64,000 nt of DNA, from assembly GCF_000194625.1 (NCBI RefSeq), contig NC_015320.1:1720612-1784611 (forward strand). The letters run 5' to 3'. This DNA comes from Archaeoglobus veneficus SNP6 (GTDB lineage: Archaea > Halobacteriota > Archaeoglobi > Archaeoglobales > Archaeoglobaceae). The translations under genes and the position numbers were made by a program. Numbering within the stretch: position 1 is the first letter of the stretch; every line of letters starts with the position of its first letter. The notes below the pieces were generated by a model. That model had not been told where the DNA came from and searched no databases. It worked only from the letters and a program-made list of their open reading frames with translations. Shown one piece after another: positions 1-8,422 of the stretch.

Positions 1-58
1 CGGTTGCGAGGGCGTTGATCACAGTTCCCGCTGCGTAGGCCCTTGCAGAAGCTTTCAC
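1..58 (-). CDS. aroK: Shikimate kinase, archaeal GHMP type (5' end only)
   Basis: Only the first 19 codons are in the window; the gene runs off the left edge. Reading from a GTG at 58 gives KASARAYAAGTVINALAT after the initiator, which resembles the N-terminus of archaeal shikimate kinases of the GHMP family, the ATP-dependent enzyme of the chorismate pathway. It follows the Toprim gene by 22 bp on the same strand, so it may end the S17e-dapA-dapB operon. No clear ribosome site precedes the GTG. The assignment rests on this short segment only. Confidence 0.55.
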   Translation of the reverse strand, partial: MKASARAYAAGTVINALAT

Positions 59-80
59 AATTATTGTTTAACTGCGGGTT

Positions 81-479
81 TTAAATCCTTTTCCTGCCCA
101 GCTCATCCCTAACTCGGAAGTAGTAGGCAGAAAGGTTCTCAATAGACGTGATTTCCTTGCTTATCAGGGCGAAAAGCCTCTTTCTAATTCTAACGTCGGG
201 AGTAATCCCCCAAGAAGAGAACTTTCTGACGAGGTCTTTCTCCAAAATCTCGCCTCGCCTGTCCCAGTCCGTGAGGATTATGACTTCCCTCGCACCAACT
301 TCGTCAACTATCAGCGGAGTGGGGAGGGCCGAAGCTTTAAGAATCTCTCCCTGTACACCAAGCTCTCTCAACGCCTCAACGTCCTTCGAGCCTTCAACGA
401 TTATAACAGCTCCCTCTTCTGCCCTGACCCTGAGCTCGTCTATAATCTCCACGAATTCGAAGAACTCTTCAAGATTCAT
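81..479 (-). CDS. Toprim-domain protein, UPF0292 type
   Basis: A 132-residue protein with a compact Toprim fold. The segment VIIVEGSKDVEAL near residue 25 supplies the conserved Glu, and IILTDWDRRG near residue 67 supplies the DxD metal site. Small stand-alone Toprim proteins of this kind are widespread in archaea, and their substrate is not established; a nucleic-acid cutting or joining role is inferred from the fold. The ATG overlaps the stop of the upstream DUF167 gene as ATGA, so the two are probably translated together. The tail is lysine- and arginine-rich. Confidence 0.85.
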   Translation of the reverse strand: MNLEEFFEFVEIIDELRVRAEEGAVIIVEGSKDVEALRELGVQGEILKASALPTPLIVDEVGAREVIILTDWDRRGEILEKDLVRKFSSWGITPDVRIRKRLFALISKEITSIENLSAYYFRVRDELGRKRI

Positions 480-781
480 TTCTCCAGCGATTTTACAAGC
501 AATGATTCAACTTCTTGTGGCGAGGCGCTATGCACAAATATAACCTTCTGGCTCGAGGTGTGACCTTTCACAATCTCCACTTTTTTCCTGAAAATTTTGC
601 TGAAAAGTTCCACAATCTCTGCATTCGCCTTTCCACCCTTTGGTGGAGCTTTCACTCTAACAGCAATACTCTTTCTCCACTCGTTATATCCGTAAACACA
701 GCTCTGCTTGGAGTTCGGCGTTACCTCTATGCTGATGTACACGCCATTGCTCGCAGCCTTAATGGCATCGCGTATCTTCAT
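476..781 (-). CDS. DUF167 (YggU-like) family protein
   Basis: A 101-residue protein with the DUF167 signature: the stretch VRVKAPPKGGKANAEIVEL in the middle, followed by VEIVKGHTSSQKVI. The molecular role of the family is unknown. The start is placed at the ATG at 781 because it overlaps the dapB stop as ATGA; the longer reading upstream to 838 runs through the end of dapB in another frame and looks spurious. It sits between dapB and the Toprim gene in one tightly packed operon, which gives no clear functional clue. Confidence 0.87.
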   Translation of the reverse strand: MKIRDAIKAASNGVYISIEVTPNSKQSCVYGYNEWRKSIAVRVKAPPKGGKANAEIVELFSKIFRKKVEIVKGHTSSQKVIFVHSASPQEVESLLVKSLEK

Positions 782-1557
782 AGACCAAGAACATCGGCCA
801 TTCCGTAGATTCCGGGTTTGTTGATGCCGGCTATCCACTTAACGGCCTTTATCGCTCCTCCAGCAAACGCCTGCCTGCTCCACGCTCTATGAGTGATCTC
901 AACCCTTTCACCCATGCCTATAAAGAATACCGTGTGCTCTCCGACCACATCGCCACCTCTGACTGCAAAGACACCTATCTCGTCGCTACGTGGACACTCG
1001 CCGCTCCTTCCAGTAACGACTTCCCTTTCGCCGATGACACTTTTTATTACTTCTGCAGCCTTTACTGCAGTCCCGCTGGGAGCATCGCGCTTGAAGCGGT
1101 GGTGGATTTCGACTATTTCAACATCGTAGTTCGAAAGATACGATGCTGCAGCTTCGAGGAGTTTCCAGAAAACGTTCACACCCACGCTGAAGTTCGGCGA
1201 AACTACTGCAGGCACGGCCTTGCAGTACTCTTCGATCTGCTTCTTCTGCTCCTCGGTGAATCCAGTAGTACCAACTACGAGCTTTACACCCTTCTGAGAT
1301 GCAATTCTTATGTTCTCCACTGCAGCGCTTGCAGTTGTGAAGTCAACGAGCACATCTGCGTCAAGCTTTTCCTCCATTTCAGATGCGTGGATTACGGAAA
1401 CGCCTGTCTTCCCAACTCCTGCAAGCTCGCCAGCATCTTTTCCTACTTCGCGCACGTCGAAGGCTTGAGCCAGCTCAAGCTCCTTGTCTTCAACAACGTT
1501 CTTAATTATCAGCCTGCCCATCCTGCCGGCAGCCCCGGCAACTGCAACCCGTATCAT
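778..1557 (-). CDS. dapB: 4-hydroxy-tetrahydrodipicolinate reductase
   Basis: A 259-residue enzyme that reduces the DapA product to tetrahydrodipicolinate with NAD(P)H in the diaminopimelate branch of lysine synthesis. The N-terminal Rossmann motif is VAVAGAAGRMGR at residues 4-15. VVGTTGF follows near residue 95, and the active-site region VEIHHRFKRDAPSGTA lies near residue 150, carrying the catalytic His pair and substrate Lys. Length matches the family. The start overlaps the dapA stop (ATGA), so dapA and dapB form a translationally coupled pair. Confidence 0.96.
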   Translation of the reverse strand: MIRVAVAGAAGRMGRLIIKNVVEDKELELAQAFDVREVGKDAGELAGVGKTGVSVIHASEMEEKLDADVLVDFTTASAAVENIRIASQKGVKLVVGTTGFTEEQKKQIEEYCKAVPAVVSPNFSVGVNVFWKLLEAAASYLSNYDVEIVEIHHRFKRDAPSGTAVKAAEVIKSVIGEREVVTGRSGECPRSDEIGVFAVRGGDVVGEHTVFFIGMGERVEITHRAWSRQAFAGGAIKAVKWIAGINKPGIYGMADVLGL

Positions 1558-2420
1558 AGCAACCCAAGGGAAACGAGAACGTCCTTAAGCTTTGCTGTTT
1601 TCTCTTCATTCAGTTCCACTAAGGGCAGCCTCGGCTTTCCGGCAGCAAGCCCCATGAGTTCCATGGCCTTCTTTACGGGTATAGGATTGGTATCGATGAA
1701 TAGAGCGCTGAAAAGGGGCATGAGCTTGTAATGAAGCTCCCTCGCCTTCGCAACATCTCCGTTCTTAAAAGCGAGGTACATCTCCTTCATTAGCTGAGGA
1801 GCAACGTTTGCGGCAACACTTATCACGCCCTTCCCGCCAAGAAGCAGTACGGGTAGCGTCAGAAAATCGTCTCCTGAGAGTAAAACAAAATCATCCGGCG
1901 TTCGCCTTATTATTTCCGCTATCTGCTTGAGGTTTCCACTCGCCTCTTTTATCCCAATTATGTTCTCAATCTGCGAGAGCTTTTCCGCCACTTCAGGCGT
2001 TATGTTGCAGGCAGTCCTGCTTGGAACGTTGTAGACGATTATCGGGATGGAAACCTCGCTTGCAACAGTTTTATAGTGCTCATACAGCCCTTCCGGATTC
2101 GGCTTGTTGTAGTATGGCGTTACAAGCATTGCTGCGTTGGCTCCGGCCTTCTCAACTTCCTTTGCGAGAAATATCGCCTCCTTTGTCGAGTTTGAGCCAG
2201 CTCCACCAATAACCGGAACATTCGAGACTTCGGCAACGTAGCGAACCACTTCGATGTGCTCCTCGTAGCTCAGCGTTGCCGCCTCACCTGTCGTTCCTGC
2301 TGGAACAACTGCATCAACGTGCTTCTCAAGGAAGTCGAGGTTCTTCGCGATGCCCTCGTAATCTACCTCGAAGTTTTCCTTGAAGGGCGTGACAAGAGCT
2401 GGAATTACGCCCTCAAACAT
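1554..2420 (-). CDS. dapA: 4-hydroxy-tetrahydrodipicolinate synthase
   Basis: A 288-residue TIM-barrel aldolase that condenses pyruvate with aspartate semialdehyde, the first step of the lysine branch. Visible are [10 protein letters not shown] near residue 42, the catalytic Tyr in [11 protein letters not shown] near residue 133, and the Schiff-base Lys in GIKEASGNL near residue 161. The ATG overlaps the last 8 bases of the S17e gene, so translation is coupled to a ribosomal protein gene. Downstream it overlaps dapB. Confidence 0.96.
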   Translation of the reverse strand: MFEGVIPALVTPFKENFEVDYEGIAKNLDFLEKHVDAVVPAGTTGEAATLSYEEHIEVVRYVAEVSNVPVIGGAGSNSTKEAIFLAKEVEKAGANAAMLVTPYYNKPNPEGLYEHYKTVASEVSIPIIVYNVPSRTACNITPEVAEKLSQIENIIGIKEASGNLKQIAEIIRRTPDDFVLLSGDDFLTLPVLLLGGKGVISVAANVAPQLMKEMYLAFKNGDVAKARELHYKLMPLFSALFIDTNPIPVKKAMELMGLAAGKPRLPLVELNEEKTAKLKDVLVSLGLL

Positions 2421-2610
2421 TTATCAACCCTCTGTTCACTCTCCTCGTTATGTAGCCAGCAACCCTGTTCCTGACGCCCTTACTCGTGATGTTTGTAAGC
2501 TCTGCTACGAGCTTCTTGTTCTCGTCAAAGTCTCCCGTAAACTTGTCCGGATACTTTCTCAGCAGCTCTCTCGCGATAACTTTGATATATGCAGGTTTTA
2601 CCGTACCCAT
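2413..2610 (-). CDS. rps17e: Ribosomal protein S17e
   Basis: A 65-residue small-subunit ribosomal protein found in archaea and eukaryotes. It starts [16 protein letters not shown] and contains the conserved [17 protein letters not shown], with the usual basic composition. The ribosome site GGGGTGGTG lies just upstream of the ATG. It is the first gene of the minus-strand operon leading into dapA, dapB and the following small genes. Confidence 0.96.
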   Translation of the reverse strand: MGTVKPAYIKVIARELLRKYPDKFTGDFDENKKLVAELTNITSKGVRNRVAGYITRRVNRGLINV

Positions 2611-2660
2611 TCACACCACCCCACTTTTAACGTATTTTAAGCATCTGAACGTGAGTGGTT

Positions 2661-2670
2661 GCTTATTTAA
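2661..2670 (-). promoter_or_regulatory. Probable TATA element for the S17e-dap operon
   Basis: On the minus strand this reads TTAAATAAGC, the only clear A/T-rich box between S17e and livF. It is centred 56 bp before the S17e ATG, which would give a leader of about 30 nt carrying the GGGGTGGTG ribosome site. This is inferred from spacing and base composition. Confidence 0.45.
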
Positions 2671-2749
2671 GACTTTCCGCTCTTGGCTTGTGCTATGCCT
2701 CGCTTTGTCAGAGTTGGCAGAGTGTTACGCCACTAGGGAAAGCTGCAGG

Positions 2750-3421
2750 TTAAGCTTCGAAATACTGCTTTTCAAGGTCGTGTAGCTCTTCTATCCCGCC
2801 TTCCTTCACGATTTCTCCCTTTACAAGGACATACGCTCTCTGAGAGATTCTGAAGGCGAGGTGTATATTCTGCTCGACAATGAGTATTGAGATGTCCATT
2901 TCGTCTCTTATCTTCGATATTGCTTCTCCTATCGCGTCCACAACAATCGGTGCGAGGCCTATAGACGGTTCGTCGAGCATGAGAAGCTTCGGTTTGAGCA
3001 TGAGGGCTCTGCCAATGGCCACCATCTGCTGCTCTCCACCGCTCATCGTCTTTACAAGCTGCTTTCTCCTCTCTTTAAGTCTCGGAAAGAGAGAATAGAC
3101 AGTCTCGAGTTCATCAGCATCTCCGGCAAGAAGAAGGTTATCCTCAACTGTCAGGTTGGGAAACAGTCTCCTGCCCTCGGGACATACAGCCATTCCGAGC
3201 CTTATCCTCTCGTGGGTCTTAAGCCCGTTTATTTTTCTTCCATCGAAGACTATTTCGCCCTCGCTCCTCACAAGCCCGCAGATTGCCCTGATTAGCGTAG
3301 TCTTGCCTGCTCCATTCGGGCCAAGAACTGCAACAGCCTCACCTTTCTCAATTTCGAGGTCTATTCCTCTCAGTATTTCTGCTTCGTCGTAGTAAGCTTT
3401 CAGTCCCTTAACTTTCAGCAT
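2750..3421 (-). CDS. livF: Branched-chain amino acid ABC transporter, ATPase LivF
   Basis: A 223-residue ABC ATPase. The Walker A motif GPNGAGKTT is at residues 34-42, the ABC signature MSGGEQQ near 125, and Walker B LLMLDEPSIGL near 148. The short form with little beyond the core domain is typical of LivF, which pairs with LivG to power uptake of leucine, isoleucine, valine and related substrates. It overlaps the 3' end of livG by 14 bp. The rest of the transporter is transcribed in the opposite direction from the shared promoter region. Confidence 0.93.
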   Translation of the reverse strand: MLKVKGLKAYYDEAEILRGIDLEIEKGEAVAVLGPNGAGKTTLIRAICGLVRSEGEIVFDGRKINGLKTHERIRLGMAVCPEGRRLFPNLTVEDNLLLAGDADELETVYSLFPRLKERRKQLVKTMSGGEQQMVAIGRALMLKPKLLMLDEPSIGLAPIVVDAIGEAISKIRDEMDISILIVEQNIHLAFRISQRAYVLVKGEIVKEGGIEELHDLEKQYFEA

Positions 3422-4109
3422 GCACTACACCGTGTGCACCGTTCTTGCCGAGATATGCCTCGATCACCCTCTTGTTTCTCACAGCCTCACCCGGCAAACC
3501 CTCAAAGATAACTTCTCCGAAGTTCAGAACGAGGACTCTATCTGCAAGGTTGAAAAGTTCCTTCAGCTTGTGCTCTATAATAACGAGTGGGATGCCATCT
3601 TCTTTCAGGTCTCTTATTATTCTGTCGAGGTCTCTTGATTCCGCGGGACTGAGTCCAGAGAATGGTTCGTCGAGCATGAGCAGTCTGGGCTTTGCTGCAA
3701 GTGCAAGCCCTATGCTCAATCTTCTGAGTTCACCCTGAGATAGCTTGCTCGCTACCATGCTTCTCTTTTCCCACAGCCCCACCTTCTTCAGAATGTCTCC
3801 ATCGCCGTCTGCTGCAAGTATGTTCTCCTCAACACTCATGTGCCTGAATACTTTGATGAGCTGAAACGTCCTAACGAGGCCCATTTTAACGAGGCTGTTC
3901 GGCTTTTTCCCGACTACGCTTGCCCCCCTGAACCTCACATCCCCTCTGTCAGGTTTGATGAAACCAGTGATGACGTTGAAGAGTGTAGTCTTACCAGCCC
4001 CATTGGGCCCTATTATACCAAGACACTCATCACCACCAACTTCAAAACTAACGCCGTTCAGTGCGGCAAGTTCCCCAAACTTCTTCACCACACCATCAAC
4101 CTTCAACAT
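3408..4109 (-). CDS. livG: Branched-chain amino acid ABC transporter, ATPase LivG
   Basis: A 233-residue ABC ATPase with Walker A GPNGAGKTT near residue 34, signature LSQGELRRLS near 135 and Walker B LLMLDEPFSGL near 158, plus the C-terminal segment VIEAYLG usual for LivG. It is the first gene leftward from the palindromic TATA element; the ATG lies 30 bp from the palindrome centre, so the mRNA has little or no leader. livF follows with an overlap. Substrate specificity would come from LivK and cannot be read here. Confidence 0.93.
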   Translation of the reverse strand: MLKVDGVVKKFGELAALNGVSFEVGGDECLGIIGPNGAGKTTLFNVITGFIKPDRGDVRFRGASVVGKKPNSLVKMGLVRTFQLIKVFRHMSVEENILAADGDGDILKKVGLWEKRSMVASKLSQGELRRLSIGLALAAKPRLLMLDEPFSGLSPAESRDLDRIIRDLKEDGIPLVIIEHKLKELFNLADRVLVLNFGEVIFEGLPGEAVRNKRVIEAYLGKNGAHGVVHAES

Positions 4110-4130
4110 GATAACCTGTCACTAAATAAC

Positions 4131-4148
4131 ACAATATTTAAATATTGT
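4131..4148. promoter_or_regulatory. Palindromic bidirectional TATA element between livG and livK
   Basis: The sequence ACAATATTTAAATATTGT is a perfect 18-bp palindrome in the divergent livG/livK gap. Its centre is about 30 bp from the livG ATG at 4109 and about 27 bp from the livK ATG at 4166, the spacing expected for archaeal leaderless promoters in both directions. One TATA box may therefore serve both operons. It could also bind a dimeric regulator; sequence alone cannot separate these. Confidence 0.65.
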
Positions 4149-4165
4149 CCTAAGTGGCTGGATAC

Positions 4166-5431
4166 ATGCGAGCGCTGATAGTGCTGCTGCTCTGCGCCGT
4201 TCTCCTGCTGGGGTGCGCAGGGCAGGAAGAAGCGAAGGAAAAGACCACCGAAGGTGCTGAGCAGGCTGCAGGAAAAGAAGTCGTTAAAATCGGCATCATA
4301 GGTCCCATGGACACGAAGTACGGAATTGCAATGGAGAGGGCTGCAAGGATAGCTGCAGAAGAAATCAACGCTGAAGGAGGCATCCTCGGCAAGAAGGTTG
4401 AAGTCATTACTGCTGACACAAAGTTTAACCCCGACACCGCCACATCTGAGTTCAGAAGATTAGCCAGCGAATGTGACGTCGTAATCGGTGGATTCTCGAG
4501 TGGAGTTGCACTCTCTATGCTGGAAGTCATGGCCGAGACGAAGACGCTGTGGCTTGGAGACGCTTCGTCGCCCAGACTCACTGACAAGGTTGCTGAGGAC
4601 TATGAGCACTACAAGTACTTCTTCCGCCCACTCGTTACCAACGCATCAACGTTCCCCCTCGACATGGCCGACATGCTCGACTTCCTCAACAGCAAGGGCA
4701 TGAACATCAAGAAGGTCGCCATCATTAGAGATGATGCACTGTGGACCGACGATGTCATGGCCGTTCTTAAGCCGCTGCTGGAGGAGAAGGGCTACGAGAT
4801 AGTTATGGACGCAAAGGTCCAGAAGGGCACGGAGGACTTCACGACGCTTCTGCTGGAGGCTCAGGAGAAGGCAGACGTTATAATGCCCATAATCGCCCAC
4901 GTTAAGGGTGTCGCCCTTGTCAAGCAGTGGGCAGAGATGGGAATGAAGATACCCATCGCAGGTCACGACCTTTCGGCAATAGACCCTGACTTCTGGGATG
5001 CTACTGAAGGCAAGTGCTACGGAGAGATCTACACGGCAGACGGTGGTGGAGTGCCGACTCCACTGAACGAGAAGATGGAACACTTCCTCAACGCCTACAA
5101 GGAGAAATACGGAAAGCTACCTGAAGCGTACAGCGCATACGGTGTATACGATGCAGTCTACATCTACAAGGCAGCCGTTGAAAAAGCCGCCCAGGCGGGA
5201 GAGAGCGACCCATTCAACGCGGACACATTAATACCGTATCTCGAGAGCTTTAACGCAGAAAATCCGTTCAAAGGCATAAGAGGTAACGTCGCCTTCACTT
5301 CGAACCACGACCTGACGTGGGGCGACGGATTTGTGAGAAACTATATATGTCAGTGGCAGGACGGAAAGCAGGTAGTAGTCTATCCCGAGAACATAGCTAC
5401 AGGAGAACTAATAACGCCGTGGGCTGAATGA
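4166..5431 (+). CDS. livK: Branched-chain amino acid ABC transporter, substrate-binding lipoprotein
   Basis: A 421-residue type-I periplasmic-binding protein. It opens with a hydrophobic signal ending in the lipobox LLLGC (Cys17 from this start), then an acidic linker and the binding domain beginning VVKIGIIGPMDTKYG. It captures amino acids outside the cell and delivers them to LivHM. I chose the ATG at 4166 over an in-frame GTG at 4154 because it lies about 27 bp from the TATA palindrome. It overlaps livH (ATGA). True ligand unknown; leucine, isoleucine, valine, urea or short amides are family options. Confidence 0.9.
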   Translation: MRALIVLLLCAVLLLGCAGQEEAKEKTTEGAEQAAGKEVVKIGIIGPMDTKYGIAMERAARIAAEEINAEGGILGKKVEVITADTKFNPDTATSEFRRLASECDVVIGGFSSGVALSMLEVMAETKTLWLGDASSPRLTDKVAEDYEHYKYFFRPLVTNASTFPLDMADMLDFLNSKGMNIKKVAIIRDDALWTDDVMAVLKPLLEEKGYEIVMDAKVQKGTEDFTTLLLEAQEKADVIMPIIAHVKGVALVKQWAEMGMKIPIAGHDLSAIDPDFWDATEGKCYGEIYTADGGGVPTPLNEKMEHFLNAYKEKYGKLPEAYSAYGVYDAVYIYKAAVEKAAQAGESDPFNADTLIPYLESFNAENPFKGIRGNVAFTSNHDLTWGDGFVRNYICQWQDGKQVVVYPENIATGELITPWAE

Positions 5432-6297
5432 GCTTAGTAGAAGTGGTGGTACTTGGAAGCATAATTGGAGGGATCTGGGCTCTCGTCGCATCTGGTTTCA
5501 GTTTAGTCTTTGGTGTCGCCAGAATCCTGAACTTCGCCCACGGGACCTACTTTGCCCTCGGAGCGTACGTTGCAATCGTCGCGAATGCGGCGTTGCAAAA
5601 CGTTATGCCTGAATGGCTTTCCCTTATTTTTTCAATACTCTTCTCAATTTTTGTTGTTGGGCTTGCTGGGGTAGCGATCTACCACGTTTGCATAAGGCCC
5701 GTAAGGGACTACGAGGTCATGGTAATCCTCGTAACTCTTGCAATTGCTCTCCTTTTCGAGGAGATTCTGTTAGCGATTTTTCGTGACGTTTCAGTTTCTG
5801 TTCCATCACTTGTTTCAGGAGTCGTGAACGTTGCCGGAATTCCTATACCATACACAAGAATTCTCGCACTGGTTGTAGCCGTAGTGGTTATACTCCTCCT
5901 CGACAGGTTCATTTCGACAACGAGGACAGGTAAAGAAATTCTCGCAACATCGCAGGATGTCGAAGCTGCGATGCTCGTTGGGATAGATGTCGAGAGAGTT
6001 TACAGGATTGTTATGTTTATCTCAGCCATGCTCGCAGCTCTTGCGGGGGTGCTTTATGCTCAGATTTATGCTGTCAATCCCCAGACCGCACTGAGGGTCC
6101 TTATTTACGCTTTCGCCATAGTTATTCTCGGTGGCCTCGGAAGCGTTAGGGGAAGTATAATTGCCGCTTTTATCATCGGCTTCATGCAGGTTGCCGTTTC
6201 GATAGCTCTCGAAGCGAGATGGTCTGAAATCGTCGCAATGGTTGCGATCATAGCCATTCTGATCGTAAGGCCGAAGGGATTGATGGGGGTGGAGTGA
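5428..6297 (+). CDS. livH: Branched-chain amino acid ABC transporter, permease LivH
   Basis: A 289-residue membrane protein with about eight hydrophobic segments. Near residue 33 it has LNFAHGTYFALGAY, the family signature of LivH, and near residue 233 the coupling region GGLGSVRGSIIAAFIIG. It forms the membrane channel with LivM. The start overlaps the livK stop and the end touches livM, so the three are one operon. Confidence 0.95.
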   Translation: MSLVEVVVLGSIIGGIWALVASGFSLVFGVARILNFAHGTYFALGAYVAIVANAALQNVMPEWLSLIFSILFSIFVVGLAGVAIYHVCIRPVRDYEVMVILVTLAIALLFEEILLAIFRDVSVSVPSLVSGVVNVAGIPIPYTRILALVVAVVVILLLDRFISTTRTGKEILATSQDVEAAMLVGIDVERVYRIVMFISAMLAALAGVLYAQIYAVNPQTALRVLIYAFAIVILGGLGSVRGSIIAAFIIGFMQVAVSIALEARWSEIVAMVAIIAILIVRPKGLMGVE

Positions 6298-7292
6298 TGT
6301 CCAGTGTGAAGTCAAAAGTGTCGTTCAGGGCTGTCATGGCAATTGCGGCGATAATTGCAATCCTTGCTGTTCTTCCGTTCTTCTCTTCGAGTTCAGTGAT
6401 TTACATGCTTGGCCTTGCCTTTATATTCGTCGTCTACGCGGTAAGCTGGGACGTCGTTGCCGGTTACACAGGCCAGACAAACCTCGGCCACACAGTTTTC
6501 ATAGGCATTGGCGCGTACACAACAGCCCTTCTCCAGAACTCCCACAGGCTTGGGTTAGACATATCAGCGCCCATATGGCTTACGATCCCTGCCGGAGGAA
6601 TTGCAGCACTCCTTTTTGGCCTTGGAATCGGGGCGGTGTGCCTGAGGCTGAAAGGATACTACCTCGCTCTTGTTACCGCAATTCTGCCACTCATCTTCAT
6701 CCAGCTCGCAAACATATACTCGGGAGTGTTTGGTGGATACGAGGGTTTTTCCGTTGGTTTCGGAAAGGCTCTCGCTTCAGACGTCAGGCTGAGATACTAC
6801 ATAGCCCTCGCCTTCATGTTCATCAGCATAGCTGCAATGTATGTACTCGTGAACAGCAGAATCGGTGTAAAGTTGCGGGCGGTGAGGGATGACGAAGAAC
6901 TTGCCGAAGCTGTGGGCATTGACGTCGTAAAGTACAAGCTCCTCGCCTTTTGCGTTAGTGCGTTCTTTGCTGGTCTTGCAGGAGCCGTGACGGTGCACTA
7001 CAGGCTGACAGTCGGTGTCGATTTGTTTGACATACCCCTCATGCTCGCCATAATTCTCGGCGTAATCATCGGAGGAATCGGAACGTTCTACGGAGCTGTT
7101 TTTGGAGGTTTCGCCATCTACATCGCAAAGAACTGGATTTTCAGACAGATAGCAGAAACTATATCACCCGTGTTTCCGGTTTCTGACGATATCCTGCTCT
7201 ACGCGCTCCTTATCGTGCTGATTCTGAAGGCCCCGGAGGGAATCACCAATAAAGTGAAAGGCTTTTTATCTGCCCGAACAGCAGAAGAGTAA
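6297..7292 (+). CDS. livM: Branched-chain amino acid ABC transporter, permease LivM
   Basis: A 331-residue polytopic membrane protein. Recognised from GYTGQTNLGHTVFIGIGAY near residue 58 and GGIGTFYGAVFGG near 262, the LivM counterparts of the LivH motifs. The ATG at 6297 overlaps the livH stop by one base (TGATG); an in-frame GTG three bases earlier is possible. Its TAA overlaps the hisG ATG, coupling transport and histidine synthesis genes in one transcript. Confidence 0.94.
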   Translation: MSSVKSKVSFRAVMAIAAIIAILAVLPFFSSSSVIYMLGLAFIFVVYAVSWDVVAGYTGQTNLGHTVFIGIGAYTTALLQNSHRLGLDISAPIWLTIPAGGIAALLFGLGIGAVCLRLKGYYLALVTAILPLIFIQLANIYSGVFGGYEGFSVGFGKALASDVRLRYYIALAFMFISIAAMYVLVNSRIGVKLRAVRDDEELAEAVGIDVVKYKLLAFCVSAFFAGLAGAVTVHYRLTVGVDLFDIPLMLAIILGVIIGGIGTFYGAVFGGFAIYIAKNWIFRQIAETISPVFPVSDDILLYALLIVLILKAPEGITNKVKGFLSARTAEE

Positions 7293-8131
7293 TGATCATC
7301 GCGATACCCAACAAAGGGAGACTTAAGGAGCCGTGTATCAACCTGCTAACTCAGGCAGGAATAAGGCCAGAGATAGAGGAGCGCAGACTCATCTCGCCAA
7401 CGAATAATCCTCGGATTAATCTGCTCTTCGCGAGAGCAAGAGACATTCCGGAGTTCGTGGCGAGAGGTTCGGCTGAAGTTGGTATTACAGGATACGATAT
7501 GGTTCTGGAAAGTAACGCAGACGTTGAGGTTCTGCTGAAGCTCGGCTTTGGAAATGCCAAACTCGTTGTTGCCGCCCCATCCGGTGCTTTCTCGTCAGTA
7601 GATGAGCTGGAAGGTAAAAGGGTTGCCACGGAGTTTGGACGGATCACGAGAGAATACTTCACGAAGCGTGGGATAAATGTAGAGGTGGTTGAGGTCAGTG
7701 GTGCGTGCGAGAATGCTCCGGCAATAGGTATTGCAGATGCGATCGTTGATCTTGTATCGACGGGAATAACGCTGCGAATGAACGGGCTTGAAGTCCTCGA
7801 CGTTGTAATCGAAAGTGAGGCCGTGCTGATAGCCAACAGAAATGCAGTCGAGAGCTTCGAAGTCAGGGCGCTAACAACAGCCCTTCAGAGTGTTATCAAC
7901 GCAAGAGGCAGGATGTACCTCATGATGAACGTGCCAGAAGAGGCGCTCGAAGAAGTTAAACGAATTGTTCCGGGCCTAAAAGGGCCCACTGTAATGAAGG
8001 TAGAGGCTGAAGGTATGCTCGCAGTTCATGTCGTTGTTGCAGAAGAGGAGCTTTTCGAGGTCGTAGAAAAACTAAAAAAAATTGGGGCACGAGACATTCT
8101 GATTATGCCCGTCCAGAGGCTGATATACTGA
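7292..8131 (+). CDS. hisG: ATP phosphoribosyltransferase, long form
   Basis: A 279-residue enzyme that joins ATP and PRPP in the first, committed step of histidine synthesis. It begins MIIAIPNKGRLKEP and contains the PRPP-site region ADAIVDLVSTGITLR near residue 148. The extra C-terminal ACT-like domain (about 205-279) marks the long form, which is feedback-inhibited by histidine and does not need HisZ. The ATG overlaps the livM stop (TAATG). It ends one base before the convergent ferredoxin stop at 8133. Confidence 0.95.
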   Translation: MIIAIPNKGRLKEPCINLLTQAGIRPEIEERRLISPTNNPRINLLFARARDIPEFVARGSAEVGITGYDMVLESNADVEVLLKLGFGNAKLVVAAPSGAFSSVDELEGKRVATEFGRITREYFTKRGINVEVVEVSGACENAPAIGIADAIVDLVSTGITLRMNGLEVLDVVIESEAVLIANRNAVESFEVRALTTALQSVINARGRMYLMMNVPEEALEEVKRIVPGLKGPTVMKVEAEGMLAVHVVVAEEELFEVVEKLKKIGARDILIMPVQRLIY

Positions 8132-8132
8132 A

Positions 8133-8324
8133 CTACTCGCAGCCCTCAACAGTGATAGCACCGTTAGGGCAGCTCTCAACACACGAACAACACTGTTCGC
8201 AGTCGTCTGCCCTAACCGGAACAGATTTTCCTTCGTCGTTGAGTTCATAAACCTCAGCCGGGCAGACAGAAATGCACTCACCACATCCATCACACTTGTC
8301 GTGGTCAACAACTATGTTTACCAA
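8133..8324 (-). CDS. 2[4Fe-4S] ferredoxin, copy 1
   Basis: A 63-residue bacterial-type ferredoxin with two complete cluster motifs, CDGCGECISVCP and CEQCCSCVESCP, the second with an extra Cys. I place the start at the TTG at 8324: the ribosome site AGGAGGTG sits just upstream at proper distance, a GTG at 8333 would overlap that site, and the TTG aligns exactly with the ATG of copy 2. It lies downstream of the dsr operon and is a possible electron donor to sulfite reductase; that link is inference. Confidence 0.9.
   Translation of the reverse strand: MVNIVVDHDKCDGCGECISVCPAEVYELNDEGKSVPVRADDCEQCCSCVESCPNGAITVEGCE
8260..8323 (-). repeat. Duplicated ferredoxin 5' segment, copy 1
   Basis: This 64-bp stretch is identical base for base to 8550-8613 (offset 290 bp). 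It covers the first third of the ferredoxin gene including the first cluster motif. Identity stops abruptly on both sides, and the 3' halves of the genes differ widely. Confidence 0.9.
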
Positions 8325-8422
8325 ATCGATCACCTCCTGGACTATCGAATATTGGTCAAACTGCTATTTAAGACTATCGAAAATCAGATATAAACCTTTA
8401 AATATTAATAAAAAAGAGAAAT

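Noticed and set aside
889-1731. 280-codon open frame on the plus strand
   Set aside because: It lies fully antisense to dapB and dapA, has cysteine- and serine-rich composition typical of shadow frames, and no ribosome site or family match.
2611-2749. Possible RNA gene between S17e and livF
   Set aside because: No tRNA fold could be drawn; the region holds the S17e promoter and nothing else I can support.
4150-4587. 145-codon minus-strand frame
   Set aside because: Antisense to livK, serine- and proline-rich, no promoter or ribosome site.
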